NCBI GenBank assembly: GCA_012843025.1 | Contig: DURT01000006.1 | Location: 1-34,977, forward strand | From: Tissierellia bacterium | GTDB taxonomy: Bacteria; Bacillota; Clostridia; Tissierellales; Sedimentibacteraceae | Direction of reading: 5' to 3' | Length of the DNA: 34,977 bases | Part shown: piece after piece, positions 7,298-14,755 of the stretch | Layout of the letters: every line of letters begins with the position of its first letter | How positions within the stretch are numbered: the first letter of the stretch is position 1 | Position numbers and translations under genes: made by a program | Notes under the pieces: model-generated | The model's input: only the letters and a program-made list of their open reading frames with translations | Database searches by the model: none | Told to the model about the DNA's origin: nothing

Positions 7298-9388
7298 TTA
7301 GAAAGATTTTAAAAGAATTTCTGCTTTAAATAAGTCTCCGTCGATACTTATATCCAAGATACCTCCCTGTACCTCCATTAAACTTTTAGCAATGGCAAGA
7401 CCTAAGCCGCTGCCTTCAGAACTTCTTGATTCATCGCCTCTTTTGAATCTTTCCATCAGTTCGTCCACGGGAATATTCAGTTCACAGGCGGAAATATTCT
7501 TGAAACTTATGGAAACTGTATCTTCTTTTTGAGAAATTTCAATATATACCCTGGATTCCTTAAGGGCATATTTTAATATATTTGATAGTAAATTTTCCAT
7601 TACCCTGCTCAGAAGGTTGCCATCTGCTTTGGCATAAATTTTATCACTCTGGGCTATTACTTTAAATATTAATTTTGATTCCTGAATTTTTTCGTCTAAT
7701 TCACCTAAGAGCTGCTCAACTAAAGAGTTAACATGAACTCTTTCAAACTGAACCTGTATATTTCCGCTGGTTGCTTTGGCAGCTTCGAATAAATCTTCCG
7801 TCAAAATTTTAAGGCGGTGGGTTTTTCGCTCAAGTATGTCTAAGTACTTCGAAGCATTTTCTGAATTCAGCCCTTCCCTTTTCAGTAAGTCAACGTAAGA
7901 AACTATTGAAGTAAGGGGGGTTTTAATGTCGTGGGAAACGTTGGTTATTAATTCTGTCTTCATTTTTTCACTTTTAACTTCATTTTCAACAGCTATTTTA
8001 AGTCCAGAAGTTATTTCGTTTATATCTTCAGAAAGTTGCCGGAATTCACCCTTTCCCTTCAATTGTATTTTGAAATCATAGTCTCCGCTTTTAGCTATCT
8101 TAAGTCCTTCCTGTATCCTCTGAAAGTCTGCTACTTTATTGTAGGCAATGTAGATGGATGTGGCTAAAATCACCAAGATTAAGAAAGGCTTATCAGCAAA
8201 ATAAACGGAAGTTCCCACAAGAAGAATTACTCCTCCAATTACCTTGTACATAAGAGGGCCAGAGGATATAACTTTTGCAATTGTAGAAATTGTCCTTGAG
8301 AGTAAGTAGTATAAAAGTGAATTCTTAAAAAGAGTACCTTTTTTAAGATGTCTTATCAGGGAAAGTAATAATATGAGAATTAGTGACGATATAATTGCAG
8401 TTAATACAACTACTGCCAATCGCATTAGATTTTCACTAGTGTATCTTATATCTAATATAGTGTAGAATTCCTTTCTACACATGGTTATTATTCCAAAAAT
8501 AACAAGAATGTTTAAATCTGTATAGAGCTTATCAAAGGGAACTAGCTTGACTTCCGTGCTGTCAGGAGTTCTTCCTGTAACAGATATAAGTAAAGATAAG
8601 CAGGTGATGGAAATTATCAGGCAAAATCCTATTATGGCAGTATTGGTTATCAATATTTTCCTGTCACTATTCCACTTTTCTGCTCTTAAGGCAAGACTTT
8701 CATATTCAATAGCGGCATAGATTTTTGTGTTTTTATAGCCTCCGTCTGTTTCTAATTTTTCTATTAATACATCAGAAAAAGTACTACTGCCGTTTTCCGG
8801 GTAAAGGGTAACCCCCTTTTCGTCTATTACAACATAGGCATTTCTTAGTAAATAGTAGTCTTTGTCTGGATTGTTTGTATTGGTTATTTCATTAGTTCCA
8901 TCGGTGGCATAGTAAATAAATCCTTGAGGGGCATTTAATTCATTTATGATTTTTTCATAATTTGCTAAATCAGCATTAATTATACTTGATTTTATTTCTT
9001 CGATTTCAAGGTGTTTTTCTTCATAAAACTTTTCTCTGATTTCTCTTGTATCTTCGTAATTGTTTTCTGCCAAGTAATTGTTATAGAGATTTGTCAGCTG
9101 CCAATTATCTTCGATTTGTAAATCTTCTACCGTTCCTCCCCCTAGAATGTAATCTCTATTTTTATATACCCTCATTACAAACTCTAAGCGGTTTGCCGCC
9201 TGGGTCAGACTGTTACTTAGAGTATTGCTGTCCATGTAGCTTTTTACGGTAATACTTTCATAATTTTTTACCTGTAAAAATATATTTAAGGCTGAAGAAA
9301 CGGCAATAAGAAGAAAAACTATCAGCAGAATAAAAGCTGATAATTTCGTAATTCTTTTTCTTTTATATATCTTCCACTTTGTAGCCAA
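7298..9388 (-). CDS. Membrane sensor histidine kinase
   Basis: A 696-residue sensor kinase. TM1 lies at about 14-37, followed by an extracytoplasmic region of about 205 residues (38-244) with no family I recognise. A cluster of further hydrophobic segments follows (about 245-270, 291-303, 322-346, 383-416), then a HAMP-like linker at 425-475. The HisKA H-box NVSHDIKTPLTS has phospho-acceptor His486, and the HATPase has N-box NLLSN (599-603) and G-box GSGLGLAIAK (659-668). The DxGxG motif is not recognisable, as in many VanS-like clostridial kinases. The start is uncertain: the TTG at 9388 overlaps the response regulator end by 26 bases, with GGGGAG immediately before it and no better in-frame start nearby. 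The overlap implies translational coupling. The stimulus is unknown. Confidence 0.92.
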   Translation of the reverse strand: MATKWKIYKRKRITKLSAFILLIVFLLIAVSSALNIFLQVKNYESITVKSYMDSNTLSNSLTQAANRLEFVMRVYKNRDYILGGGTVEDLQIEDNWQLTNLYNNYLAENNYEDTREIREKFYEEKHLEIEEIKSSIINADLANYEKIINELNAPQGFIYYATDGTNEITNTNNPDKDYYLLRNAYVVIDEKGVTLYPENGSSTFSDVLIEKLETDGGYKNTKIYAAIEYESLALRAEKWNSDRKILITNTAIIGFCLIISITCLSLLISVTGRTPDSTEVKLVPFDKLYTDLNILVIFGIITMCRKEFYTILDIRYTSENLMRLAVVVLTAIISSLILILLLSLIRHLKKGTLFKNSLLYYLLSRTISTIAKVISSGPLMYKVIGGVILLVGTSVYFADKPFLILVILATSIYIAYNKVADFQRIQEGLKIAKSGDYDFKIQLKGKGEFRQLSEDINEITSGLKIAVENEVKSEKMKTELITNVSHDIKTPLTSIVSYVDLLKREGLNSENASKYLDILERKTHRLKILTEDLFEAAKATSGNIQVQFERVHVNSLVEQLLGELDEKIQESKLIFKVIAQSDKIYAKADGNLLSRVMENLLSNILKYALKESRVYIEISQKEDTVSISFKNISACELNIPVDELMERFKRGDESRSSEGSGLGLAIAKSLMEVQGGILDISIDGDLFKAEILLKSF

Positions 9389-10055
9389 CTCCCCACACCA
9401 CCTTAAGGTACTTAGGATTCTTAGGATCTATTTCTATTTTTTCTCTTATTCTTCTTATATGAACAGCCACTGTATTTTCCGGATTGAAGGAGGGTTCCTT
9501 CCATACATTTTCATATATTTCATCAATGGAATAGACAATTCCCTTGTTTTTGGTTAAAAACAGCAGTATTTTATATTCTACTGGTGTAAGTTTTACTAGT
9601 TCGCCGTCAACAGTTACTTCTTTTCTTTCGTCATCTATGGCTAAACTTCCTGTTGTATAGTAGTCAGCCTTGGAATTATCTGAAGCTCCTCCCAATGTGG
9701 TATATCTTCTAAGCTGAGATTTAACCCTTGCTATAAGCTCAAGGGGATTAAAGGGTTTAGTTATATAGTCGTCTGCCCCCATGTTGAGCCCTAAGACTAT
9801 GTCTGTATCTTCGGATTTTGCAGAAAGCATTATAACGGGAATATTTTCGATTTCCCTTATTTTTGTCATAGCCATTAGGCCGTCCATTTCAGGCATCATT
9901 ATATCCATTATTATCAAATGAACTTCGTTATTTTCCACTGCTTCAATTGCTTCTTTGCCAGAGTAGCACTTAAATATATTGTATCCTTCACTTTTTAAGT
10001 AAGCTTCTATGGCATCAACAATTTCTTTATCATCGTCACATACTAATATATTCAT
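9363..10055 (-). CDS. OmpR/PhoB-family response regulator
   Basis: A 230-residue DNA-binding response regulator, partner of the overlapping kinase. The receiver domain (1-115) has the acidic pair DDD at 7-9, phospho-acceptor Asp51 in MDIMMPEMDG, Ser78 and Lys100 in ITKPF. The C-terminal winged helix (about 130-228) ends in VWGVGYKVE, typical of VanR/PhoB-type effectors. AGGAGGG precedes the ATG, and a TATAAT lies 25-30 bases upstream on the minus strand without a convincing -35. Targets are not known. The upstream GH26 gene and downstream genes are candidates, but a terminator separates it from the GH26 gene. Confidence 0.95.
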   Translation of the reverse strand: MNILVCDDDKEIVDAIEAYLKSEGYNIFKCYSGKEAIEAVENNEVHLIIMDIMMPEMDGLMAMTKIREIENIPVIMLSAKSEDTDIVLGLNMGADDYITKPFNPLELIARVKSQLRRYTTLGGASDNSKADYYTTGSLAIDDERKEVTVDGELVKLTPVEYKILLFLTKNKGIVYSIDEIYENVWKEPSFNPENTVAVHIRRIREKIEIDPKNPKYLKVVWGVGYKVEDI

Positions 10056-10107
10056 ATCTTTCCCTCCTATAGCTGAATTATTATATCATTGAATCCTTAA
10101 AGTTAAA

Positions 10108-10140
10108 TTAAAAACAAAGTGGGGATACCCCCACCTTGTT
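10108..10140 (-). terminator. Terminator of the GH26-like gene
   Basis: GTGGGG (10119-10124) pairs with CCCCAC (10129-10134). The stem is extended by AACAA/TTGTT across one mismatch, and a T-run follows on the minus strand. The hairpin overlaps the stop codon of the gene ending at 10139. Confidence 0.8.
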
Positions 10141-11647
10141 ATTTATATTGTTGAAGACCCTGTCTTACTGCATTGATAACAGATTCTTCCAAATCTATCT
10201 TGTAATCTCTTGATACAACTTTCTCTCCTGAAGACCAGTCGTAGTCCTGGCCGTTCCACAGTACGGCTATTTTTATTCTGTCGTATTTTCCAATTATGTT
10301 AAACATATCCTCATACCACAATTCCTTATTGCCTCCTGCGGAAGCACAGCTAAATTCCGTAATCATCATGGGATGGGTAAATCTTTCTATATAGTCATAA
10401 TAAAAATGGTCATAGGCCTGGGAAAAACTTCTCCAGATTTCTCCCCTATAGTAGTTTCCAGTGTTGTAGGCAGTTAGTCCCACCACATCTACATACTGGT
10501 TTCCCGGGTAATAACATAAATAGTTATTGTAGGAGAAATCAGGAAATGATTTTTCGTTAGGATTCCATACCCATATTAAATTGTCCACACCATGTTCCTG
10601 AAATTTATTATATATATATCTCCAGCAATCTATGAACAAGTCCGTATCCTTGCCTACCAAGTGGGAACAGTACCACACCCACTCGCCGTTCATTTCGTTA
10701 TTTGGTCTGAAGAGTACGGGATAATCATATTTATTGAAGGCTTTTGCCAAATTATCCAAGTATTCATCGTACTTTCCTTCTAATATATCCAAGGTTATAT
10801 CCCTTTCTTCACCATCTATTATGTCAGTTGTATAGAGGGTGTATTCTACAACTTTTCCCATTTCTTTTGCAGTGTTCATTTGGTCAGTCTTAAAGGGAAG
10901 GGAAAAATTGTTGTACATTAAAGTTACAGGAAAATTATAGTCTAATTTTTGTTCTAATTGTTGCAACCTGTAAGGGTATTTAGGGTATGTAGGTTCAAAT
11001 ATTCCAAAGGCGGTTCTTTCCCTGTTTATAAAGTATTCGTCATAGAAAGCCCTGGTCTTTTCATCGAAATTCTTTATTTCGGGACTGAATACCACATCCT
11101 TTTTCAGGGTACCAGACTTTTCTATAAATTTAAACTCTGGCATTATTTTCTGTATGTATATAGGTCTTGAAGATTTCATAAATACGGTAACTACTTCATT
11201 TCTGCTGCGTACAAAGGCAATAGTAGCATAGTAATTCCTGTCCGGCTCATCTGTCTTTACCTTTCTTCTTTCAAACAGTGTTATCCTACCTAAGAGATTA
11301 CCGAAATAATGATTGTATTCATTAGTAATTTTAAATTCCGGGTTTCGTAAAATTCCTCTGTTTCCGTAGTTAAGATATGTAAGATATGAGTTTATAGTAT
11401 TGTAAAAATTATCATATAATACTTCAACTACTATATCTTCTGATTCGAAGCGGCTTTTTACACTTACTATATCTTCATTAAGGTGTAAATTATCAGACAG
11501 TACTATTTCATATCCATAGGGACGGTTTGTATACTTTTGATATCCAGGGTAATGCTGAACTAATTGGGTACTACTGTCCTCCATTGCCCGGGCAATAGGC
11601 ATAGTAAGTAATAGTATTAGAATTAATGCAATAAGTCCTTTTTTCAT
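10139..11647 (-). CDS. Secreted glycoside hydrolase, GH26 (beta-mannanase-like)
   Basis: A 502-residue exported protein with a signal peptide (MKKGLIALILILLLTMPIARA, cleavage near residue 21). Residues about 25-195 form a domain I cannot assign. Residues about 205-500 resemble a GH26 catalytic TIM barrel. The proposed acid/base is Glu318 in RPNNEMNGEWVWY and the nucleophile is Glu431 in MMITEFSCAS; WVWNPNE (about 359-365) and ALYN-like LTAYNTGNYY are also family-like. GH26 enzymes retain configuration and act on beta-1,4-mannan or mixed-linkage glucans; the exact substrate here is open. AAGGAG precedes the ATG and a TATAAT lies just upstream on the minus strand. It has its own terminator, so it is a single-gene unit upstream of the two-component pair. 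A role in remodelling the cell's own surface glycan is an alternative to feeding. Confidence 0.85.
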   Translation of the reverse strand: MKKGLIALILILLLTMPIARAMEDSSTQLVQHYPGYQKYTNRPYGYEIVLSDNLHLNEDIVSVKSRFESEDIVVEVLYDNFYNTINSYLTYLNYGNRGILRNPEFKITNEYNHYFGNLLGRITLFERRKVKTDEPDRNYYATIAFVRSRNEVVTVFMKSSRPIYIQKIMPEFKFIEKSGTLKKDVVFSPEIKNFDEKTRAFYDEYFINRERTAFGIFEPTYPKYPYRLQQLEQKLDYNFPVTLMYNNFSLPFKTDQMNTAKEMGKVVEYTLYTTDIIDGEERDITLDILEGKYDEYLDNLAKAFNKYDYPVLFRPNNEMNGEWVWYCSHLVGKDTDLFIDCWRYIYNKFQEHGVDNLIWVWNPNEKSFPDFSYNNYLCYYPGNQYVDVVGLTAYNTGNYYRGEIWRSFSQAYDHFYYDYIERFTHPMMITEFSCASAGGNKELWYEDMFNIIGKYDRIKIAVLWNGQDYDWSSGEKVVSRDYKIDLEESVINAVRQGLQQYK

Positions 11648-11769
11648 CCTTGTCTCCTTACATTATAATTTTGCAATTACCTAATAAGTTTACCAGTTCA
11701 AACTAGCTAAGTCAATTAATAACAGTGTTTACAGTAACATAAAGTTAAAAATAAGACGTGAAATTCTGA

Positions 11770-11798
11770 TTGTTAATAGGAAGGGGATGTGCTATAAT
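11770..11798 (+). promoter_or_regulatory. Promoter of the Gate-domain gene pair
   Basis: TTGTTA (11770-11775), a 17-base spacer and TATAAT (11793-11798), preceded by TGC at 11790-11792 (extended -10). The predicted start near 11805 is just upstream of AAGGAGG at 11808-11814. This rules out the longer frame opening at 11787, which would lie inside the promoter. Confidence 0.7.
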
Positions 11799-11819
11799 TC
11801 ATTTGGCAAGGAGGATTGT

Positions 11820-12242
11820 ATGATAACTACAGATACTTTTAAAAGAGGATTTAAAAACGGCATTGTTACAATGATAGAACTATCCAAGATCTTAATACCT
11901 GTATATATTGCCGTTCAATTGCTTTCCATTTCAGGAATTATAAATATTATCGCCAAGTTTTTCCACCCGGCTATGTCTTTGTTTGGATTGCCTGGGGAAG
12001 CTTCCTTGGTAATTCTTTTGGGATATTTTTTAGGTACATATGCTGCATTAGGTGCTATGGCGGCCTTTGAGCTTTCTGCTGTCCAGGTAACGACAATAGC
12101 AATTATGATTTCCATAGCCCACAGCTTATTCACAGAGTCAGCAGTGGTCAGGAAATTAGGGCTAAGCACTACTGCAAGTATAGTTGCAAGGCTGTTTTTT
12201 TCAGTTCTGATGGGTTTCTTACATTTTAGAATATTCGGGTGA
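11820..12242 (+). CDS. Gate-domain (nucleoside recognition) membrane protein, SpmA-like half
   Basis: A 140-residue membrane protein with three to four hydrophobic segments and a Gate-type domain. Recognisable stretches are IVTMIELSKILIPVYIAVQL and AHSLFTESAVV, the latter matching the Gate consensus H-x3-E. The start is ATG 11820, five bases after AAGGAGG. Gate domains occur in spore maturation proteins SpmA/SpmB, in YjiH and in nucleoside transporters; SpmA itself is longer (about 195 residues). The next gene starts four bases after this stop and encodes a second Gate protein, so the two probably form a heteromer. Function is unknown; naming it spmA would overreach. No sporulation-sigma promoter was seen: the promoter is sigma-A-like. 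Confidence 0.82.
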   Translation: MITTDTFKRGFKNGIVTMIELSKILIPVYIAVQLLSISGIINIIAKFFHPAMSLFGLPGEASLVILLGYFLGTYAALGAMAAFELSAVQVTTIAIMISIAHSLFTESAVVRKLGLSTTASIVARLFFSVLMGFLHFRIFG

Positions 12243-12246
12243 TATT

Positions 12247-12702
12247 ATGAATGCTGTAATTGATTTACTTATAAATTTATTAAGTTTTTTATGGAATATT
12301 GCAAAGCTACTTATTCCAATAATGGTAATAATAGAAATATTTAAAGATACCAAGTTAATAGATAAAATAACTAGTATATTCAGGCCTGTTACTAATTTCT
12401 TTACTTTGAGCGAAAAGGCAGGAGTAGCTCTATTGTTTGGAATGTTTTTCGGCCTTACCATAGGAGCAGGAGCTATACTACAAAGTGTTAAAGATTACGA
12501 TGTGGACAAAAGAAGTGTTTTTTTGGTAATTATGTTCGTATCCCTCTGTCATGCCGTGTTCGAAGATTCATTTATTATGGCTGCCGTAGGGGCAAATATT
12601 GCACAATTGCTGTTAGCCCGCTTTGGTGCTGCCATCTTGTTAACCTTCCTATTGTCAAGGTTTATTAAGAAAACTGATGATTCTTTGAAAATTAACGAAT
12701 GA
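12247..12702 (+). CDS. Gate-domain (nucleoside recognition) membrane protein, SpmB-like half
   Basis: A 151-residue membrane protein, second of the pair. Hydrophobic helices lie at about 5-30, 62-80, 95-115 and 122-142. The Gate signature is visible in LWNIAKLLIPIMVIIEIF near the start and in SLCHAVFEDSFI, parallel to AHSLFTESAVV in its partner. It begins four bases after the upstream stop, with GGGTGAT as a weak ribosome site, consistent with coupling. The paired arrangement and similar size suggest duplication followed by divergence. Substrate or role is unknown; a spore-maturation-type or small-molecule export function is inference from the family only. Confidence 0.82.
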   Translation: MNAVIDLLINLLSFLWNIAKLLIPIMVIIEIFKDTKLIDKITSIFRPVTNFFTLSEKAGVALLFGMFFGLTIGAGAILQSVKDYDVDKRSVFLVIMFVSLCHAVFEDSFIMAAVGANIAQLLLARFGAAILLTFLLSRFIKKTDDSLKINE

Positions 12703-12714
12703 TTATATAGCGAA

Positions 12715-12760
12715 AAACAGGGACATATCCTAAGGCCTACCTTAAGATGTGTCCCTTTTA
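12715..12760. terminator. Bidirectional terminator between the Gate pair and hisS
   Basis: An imperfect long stem from GGGACATATC (12720-12729) to ATGTGTCCC (12747-12755), with an inner CTAAGG/CCTTAAG pairing. TTTT follows on the plus strand and TTTTT follows on the minus strand beyond 12720. The convergent genes end at 12702 and 12771. Confidence 0.75.
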
Positions 12761-12770
12761 AAGTTTATAA

Positions 12771-14021
12771 TTATGACAGTTCTTTCAGTTCTGTTTCTTC
12801 TCCCTCGTAAATGGCAAATTTATTGTATCCGAAGCTTTTAAATTGATTAAGCTGTTTTCCTAATTTTTTGGCCCTTTCGTATAAGGTTACAGTGTAGCCT
12901 AAATCTCTTATTTCATCGGCTTTTAACATAACATCTATATACTTGTCTTCTTGTTTAAATAATAGAACTACTTTTTCCCGGTCAGGAACTTTGAAGTTTT
13001 CCTCCATAAGCTGGTTAACTAATCTTTCGAAACCTATGGAAAAACCGATGGCTGGAATTTTTTCTCCTATGAAATTCCCTACCATTTCATCGTATCGTCC
13101 CCCTCCAGCAATGGAGTAACCTAAGTCTTTATAGGAAATTTCAAAGATTGAACCAGTATAGTATCCCATACCTCTTACCAAAGTAAAATCAAATACAACA
13201 TCGTACTTCCCTTTGGCATATATGTTAGAGTCCTCAAGGATTCCTTTAACTTCCATAACTATTTCCTGTGGAACACCGTATTCTTCTAGGGATTCTATAC
13301 CTTTTATATTTATGTCTTTTAAGGCATGGATTAATTTTTCAACGGCGGAGCTGCTATATCCCTTACTCAATAATTCTTTGTTTACGCCCTCCATACGGAT
13401 TTTGTCTAATTTATCTACGATTATGCAAACTCCCTCAAATTCTTCTTCCGTAAATCCGCAGTTTAAAATTACTGATTTCAGCACTCTTCTGTCGTTAAAT
13501 CTAACCACAAAGTCTGTTACATTAAGTGCAGTAAGAGCTTTAGCGGTGGTGGCAATAAGTTCTAATTCTGCTGCCTTGGTAGGGTCTCCTATTATGTCTA
13601 TATCGCACTGTTTAAAACTTCTGTACCTCCCCTTTTGTGCTCTTTCAGCCCTGAATACATTGCCTACCTGGAGAGCTTTAAATACGCCAGGCAAATTATT
13701 TCGGTTATTACAATAAAAACGGCTGAGAGGAACTGTAAGGTCGTATCTTAAACCTAAGTCCACAAGGTCGTCCTCAGTGATACCTTCCCTGGTTAGGTCT
13801 AATTTTTCTCCCCTTTTCAAAATTTTGAAAATAAGTTTTAAGTTTTCCCCTCCCTGACTGCCTACTAGATTTTCTATATTTTCAACAACGGGAGTTTCAA
13901 TAAGTTCAAATCCGCTTTGCTTGTATGTATCGATGATTACTCCTTCCACATAGTCCCTGATTTCCTTTTCTCGTGGAGTTATATCTCTCATCCCTTTTGC
14001 AGGGTTTAAATTTACTTTCAT
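12771..14021 (-). CDS. hisS: Histidine--tRNA ligase (divergent, short C-terminus)
   Basis: A 416-residue class II synthetase predicted to charge tRNA-His. Motif 2 is visible as NVFRAERAQKGRYRSFKQCD (121-140), the substrate motif as LVRGMGYYTGSIFE (281-294, Arg283) and motif 3 as AIGFSIGFERL (324-334). The histidine motif is usually RGLDYY; here Asp is Gly. The C-terminal anticodon domain begins at about 348 and stops at YEGEETELKELS, apparently about 15-25 residues short of usual HisRS proteins, while a longer insertion at about 62-90 resembles the eukaryote-like bacterial subgroup. HisZ, the ATP-phosphoribosyltransferase subunit, is less likely because motif 2 and the carboxyl domain are kept and no his genes are nearby. 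AAGGAGG precedes the ATG. No T-box was found; a hairpin abuts the ribosome site. Confidence 0.86.
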   Translation of the reverse strand: MKVNLNPAKGMRDITPREKEIRDYVEGVIIDTYKQSGFELIETPVVENIENLVGSQGGENLKLIFKILKRGEKLDLTREGITEDDLVDLGLRYDLTVPLSRFYCNNRNNLPGVFKALQVGNVFRAERAQKGRYRSFKQCDIDIIGDPTKAAELELIATTAKALTALNVTDFVVRFNDRRVLKSVILNCGFTEEEFEGVCIIVDKLDKIRMEGVNKELLSKGYSSSAVEKLIHALKDINIKGIESLEEYGVPQEIVMEVKGILEDSNIYAKGKYDVVFDFTLVRGMGYYTGSIFEISYKDLGYSIAGGGRYDEMVGNFIGEKIPAIGFSIGFERLVNQLMEENFKVPDREKVVLLFKQEDKYIDVMLKADEIRDLGYTVTLYERAKKLGKQLNQFKSFGYNKFAIYEGEETELKELS

Positions 14022-14033
14022 CCTTCCTCCTTC

Positions 14034-14060
14034 CCGACCACGGAACCGTCCCCTGGTCGG
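14034..14060 (-). promoter_or_regulatory. Hairpin abutting the hisS ribosome binding site
   Basis: CCGACCA (14034-14040) pairs with TGGTCGG (14054-14060); the 13-base loop contains the small palindrome CGGAACCG. The stem ends about two bases from the AAGGAGG of hisS (14026-14032). It could tune translation, or be a copy of a dispersed palindromic element; it lacks T-box features. Confidence 0.45.
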
Positions 14061-14083
14061 TCTGTTCTTGTTTATTTTAATTT

Positions 14084-14112
14084 ATGTTACCAAATTATTA
14101 TTAATATTTCAA
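14084..14112 (-). promoter_or_regulatory. Candidate hisS promoter
   Basis: On the minus strand TTGAAA (14112-14107), a 17-base spacer and TAACAT (14089-14084). The spacing is right but the -10 matches only four of six bases. Confidence 0.38.
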
Positions 14113-14130
14113 TGACTAAATATTATAATT

Positions 14131-14154
14131 CTAGCCACGGTAGTCCGTGGCTAG
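14131..14154 (-). terminator. Hairpin after the DUF1659-DUF2922 pair
   Basis: CTAGCCACGG (14131-14140) and CCGTGGCTAG (14145-14154) form a perfect 10-bp stem with a TAGT loop, six bases past the stop at 14160. Downstream sequence on the minus strand is AT-rich but lacks a clean T-run, so termination is likely but not certain. Confidence 0.65.
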
Positions 14155-14159
14155 TAAGT

Positions 14160-14372
14160 TTAGATTAAAACTTCTTCTGTTGTAGTTATTATTGCGGCAG
14201 ATTTTATTTCTGTCAAATCGCCCCTGCTGGTATTAAATATATTGGCTGCAATAATTGCTTCCATAACTCCTCTTACTTCTTGCTCCGACAGGTCTTCCTT
14301 AGGCTGGTCAATAGTCATGGAAGAAGTAGTGCCTTCAGCAGTGAGAAAAGACATTACTAATTTTCTGGTCAC
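14160..14372 (-). CDS. DUF2922 family small protein
   Basis: A 70-residue cytoplasmic-looking protein matching the DUF2922 pattern: N-terminal KLVMSF strand, a central EQEVRGVMEAIIAANIF helix and a C-terminal KSAAIITTTEEVLI strand. Members are widespread in Firmicutes and commonly sit beside a DUF1659 gene, as here (the partner ends 42 bases upstream). The function of both families is unknown. The ATG is preceded by GAAAGAGGTGATATA, giving a ribosome site. A hairpin follows the stop. It has no signal peptide or cysteine. Confidence 0.8.
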   Translation of the reverse strand: MTRKLVMSFLTAEGTTSSMTIDQPKEDLSEQEVRGVMEAIIAANIFNTSRGDLTEIKSAAIITTTEEVLI

Positions 14373-14414
14373 TATATCACCTCTTTCTTTTGATAATTAG
14401 TAATAAATATACTA

Positions 14415-14642
14415 TTAAACTTCATTGATCAGTTCATATTCGTCATATCTTACTATACCGGCTAATTCATAAGTTTGGAGTTCTGAAATAGCTACACCAA
14501 TATTGTAAAGATCTTCATTGTTTGCAGAAGCCTTTACATTGGAAAAGGTCTTGCTCTTAAGGATAGCCTTGTTGTTATCGTCCAGCCCTGCATTTAGAAG
14601 GATCTTGAACTTAGAGTCTAATTGATTAGTTATAACTGCCAT
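14415..14642 (-). CDS. DUF1659 family small protein
   Basis: A 75-residue protein with the DUF1659 layout: N-terminal LDSKFKILLNAGLD strand-rich part, then KSKTFSNVKASANNEDLYNIG, then a C-terminal helix leading to the LAGIVRYDEYELINE end. AGGAGGTGAG precedes the ATG at a standard distance. It is first in a two-gene unit with the DUF2922 gene. It is transcribed away from the methyltransferase gene at 14756, with 113 bases between the two starts. Function unknown. I see no catalytic or metal-binding motif, and suggest no role. Confidence 0.8.
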   Translation of the reverse strand: MAVITNQLDSKFKILLNAGLDDNNKAILKSKTFSNVKASANNEDLYNIGVAISELQTYELAGIVRYDEYELINEV

Positions 14643-14755
14643 AATCTCACCTCCTGTTGTGTTCTATATCTATATAGGAGTTTTTGGACGAATGTATTGC
14701 TTAAAATTTAAAATTATGTTAATATAAACATAAAGATAAAAAGTCAGAGGCATCT

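Noticed and set aside
13213-13716. Plus-strand ORF of 167 codons
   Set aside because: It lies entirely antisense to hisS, has no ribosome site and has low-complexity Ser/Thr/Leu composition typical of a shadow frame.
12771-14021. HisZ (ATP phosphoribosyltransferase regulatory subunit)
   Set aside because: Synthetase motif 2, motif 3 and part of the anticodon domain are present, and no histidine biosynthesis genes are adjacent.
14022-14160. T-box riboswitch in front of hisS
   Set aside because: The leader is only about 100 bases, lacks the AGGGTGGNACCGCG antiterminator element and the multi-stem layout, and shows no terminator alternative; only a simple hairpin is present.
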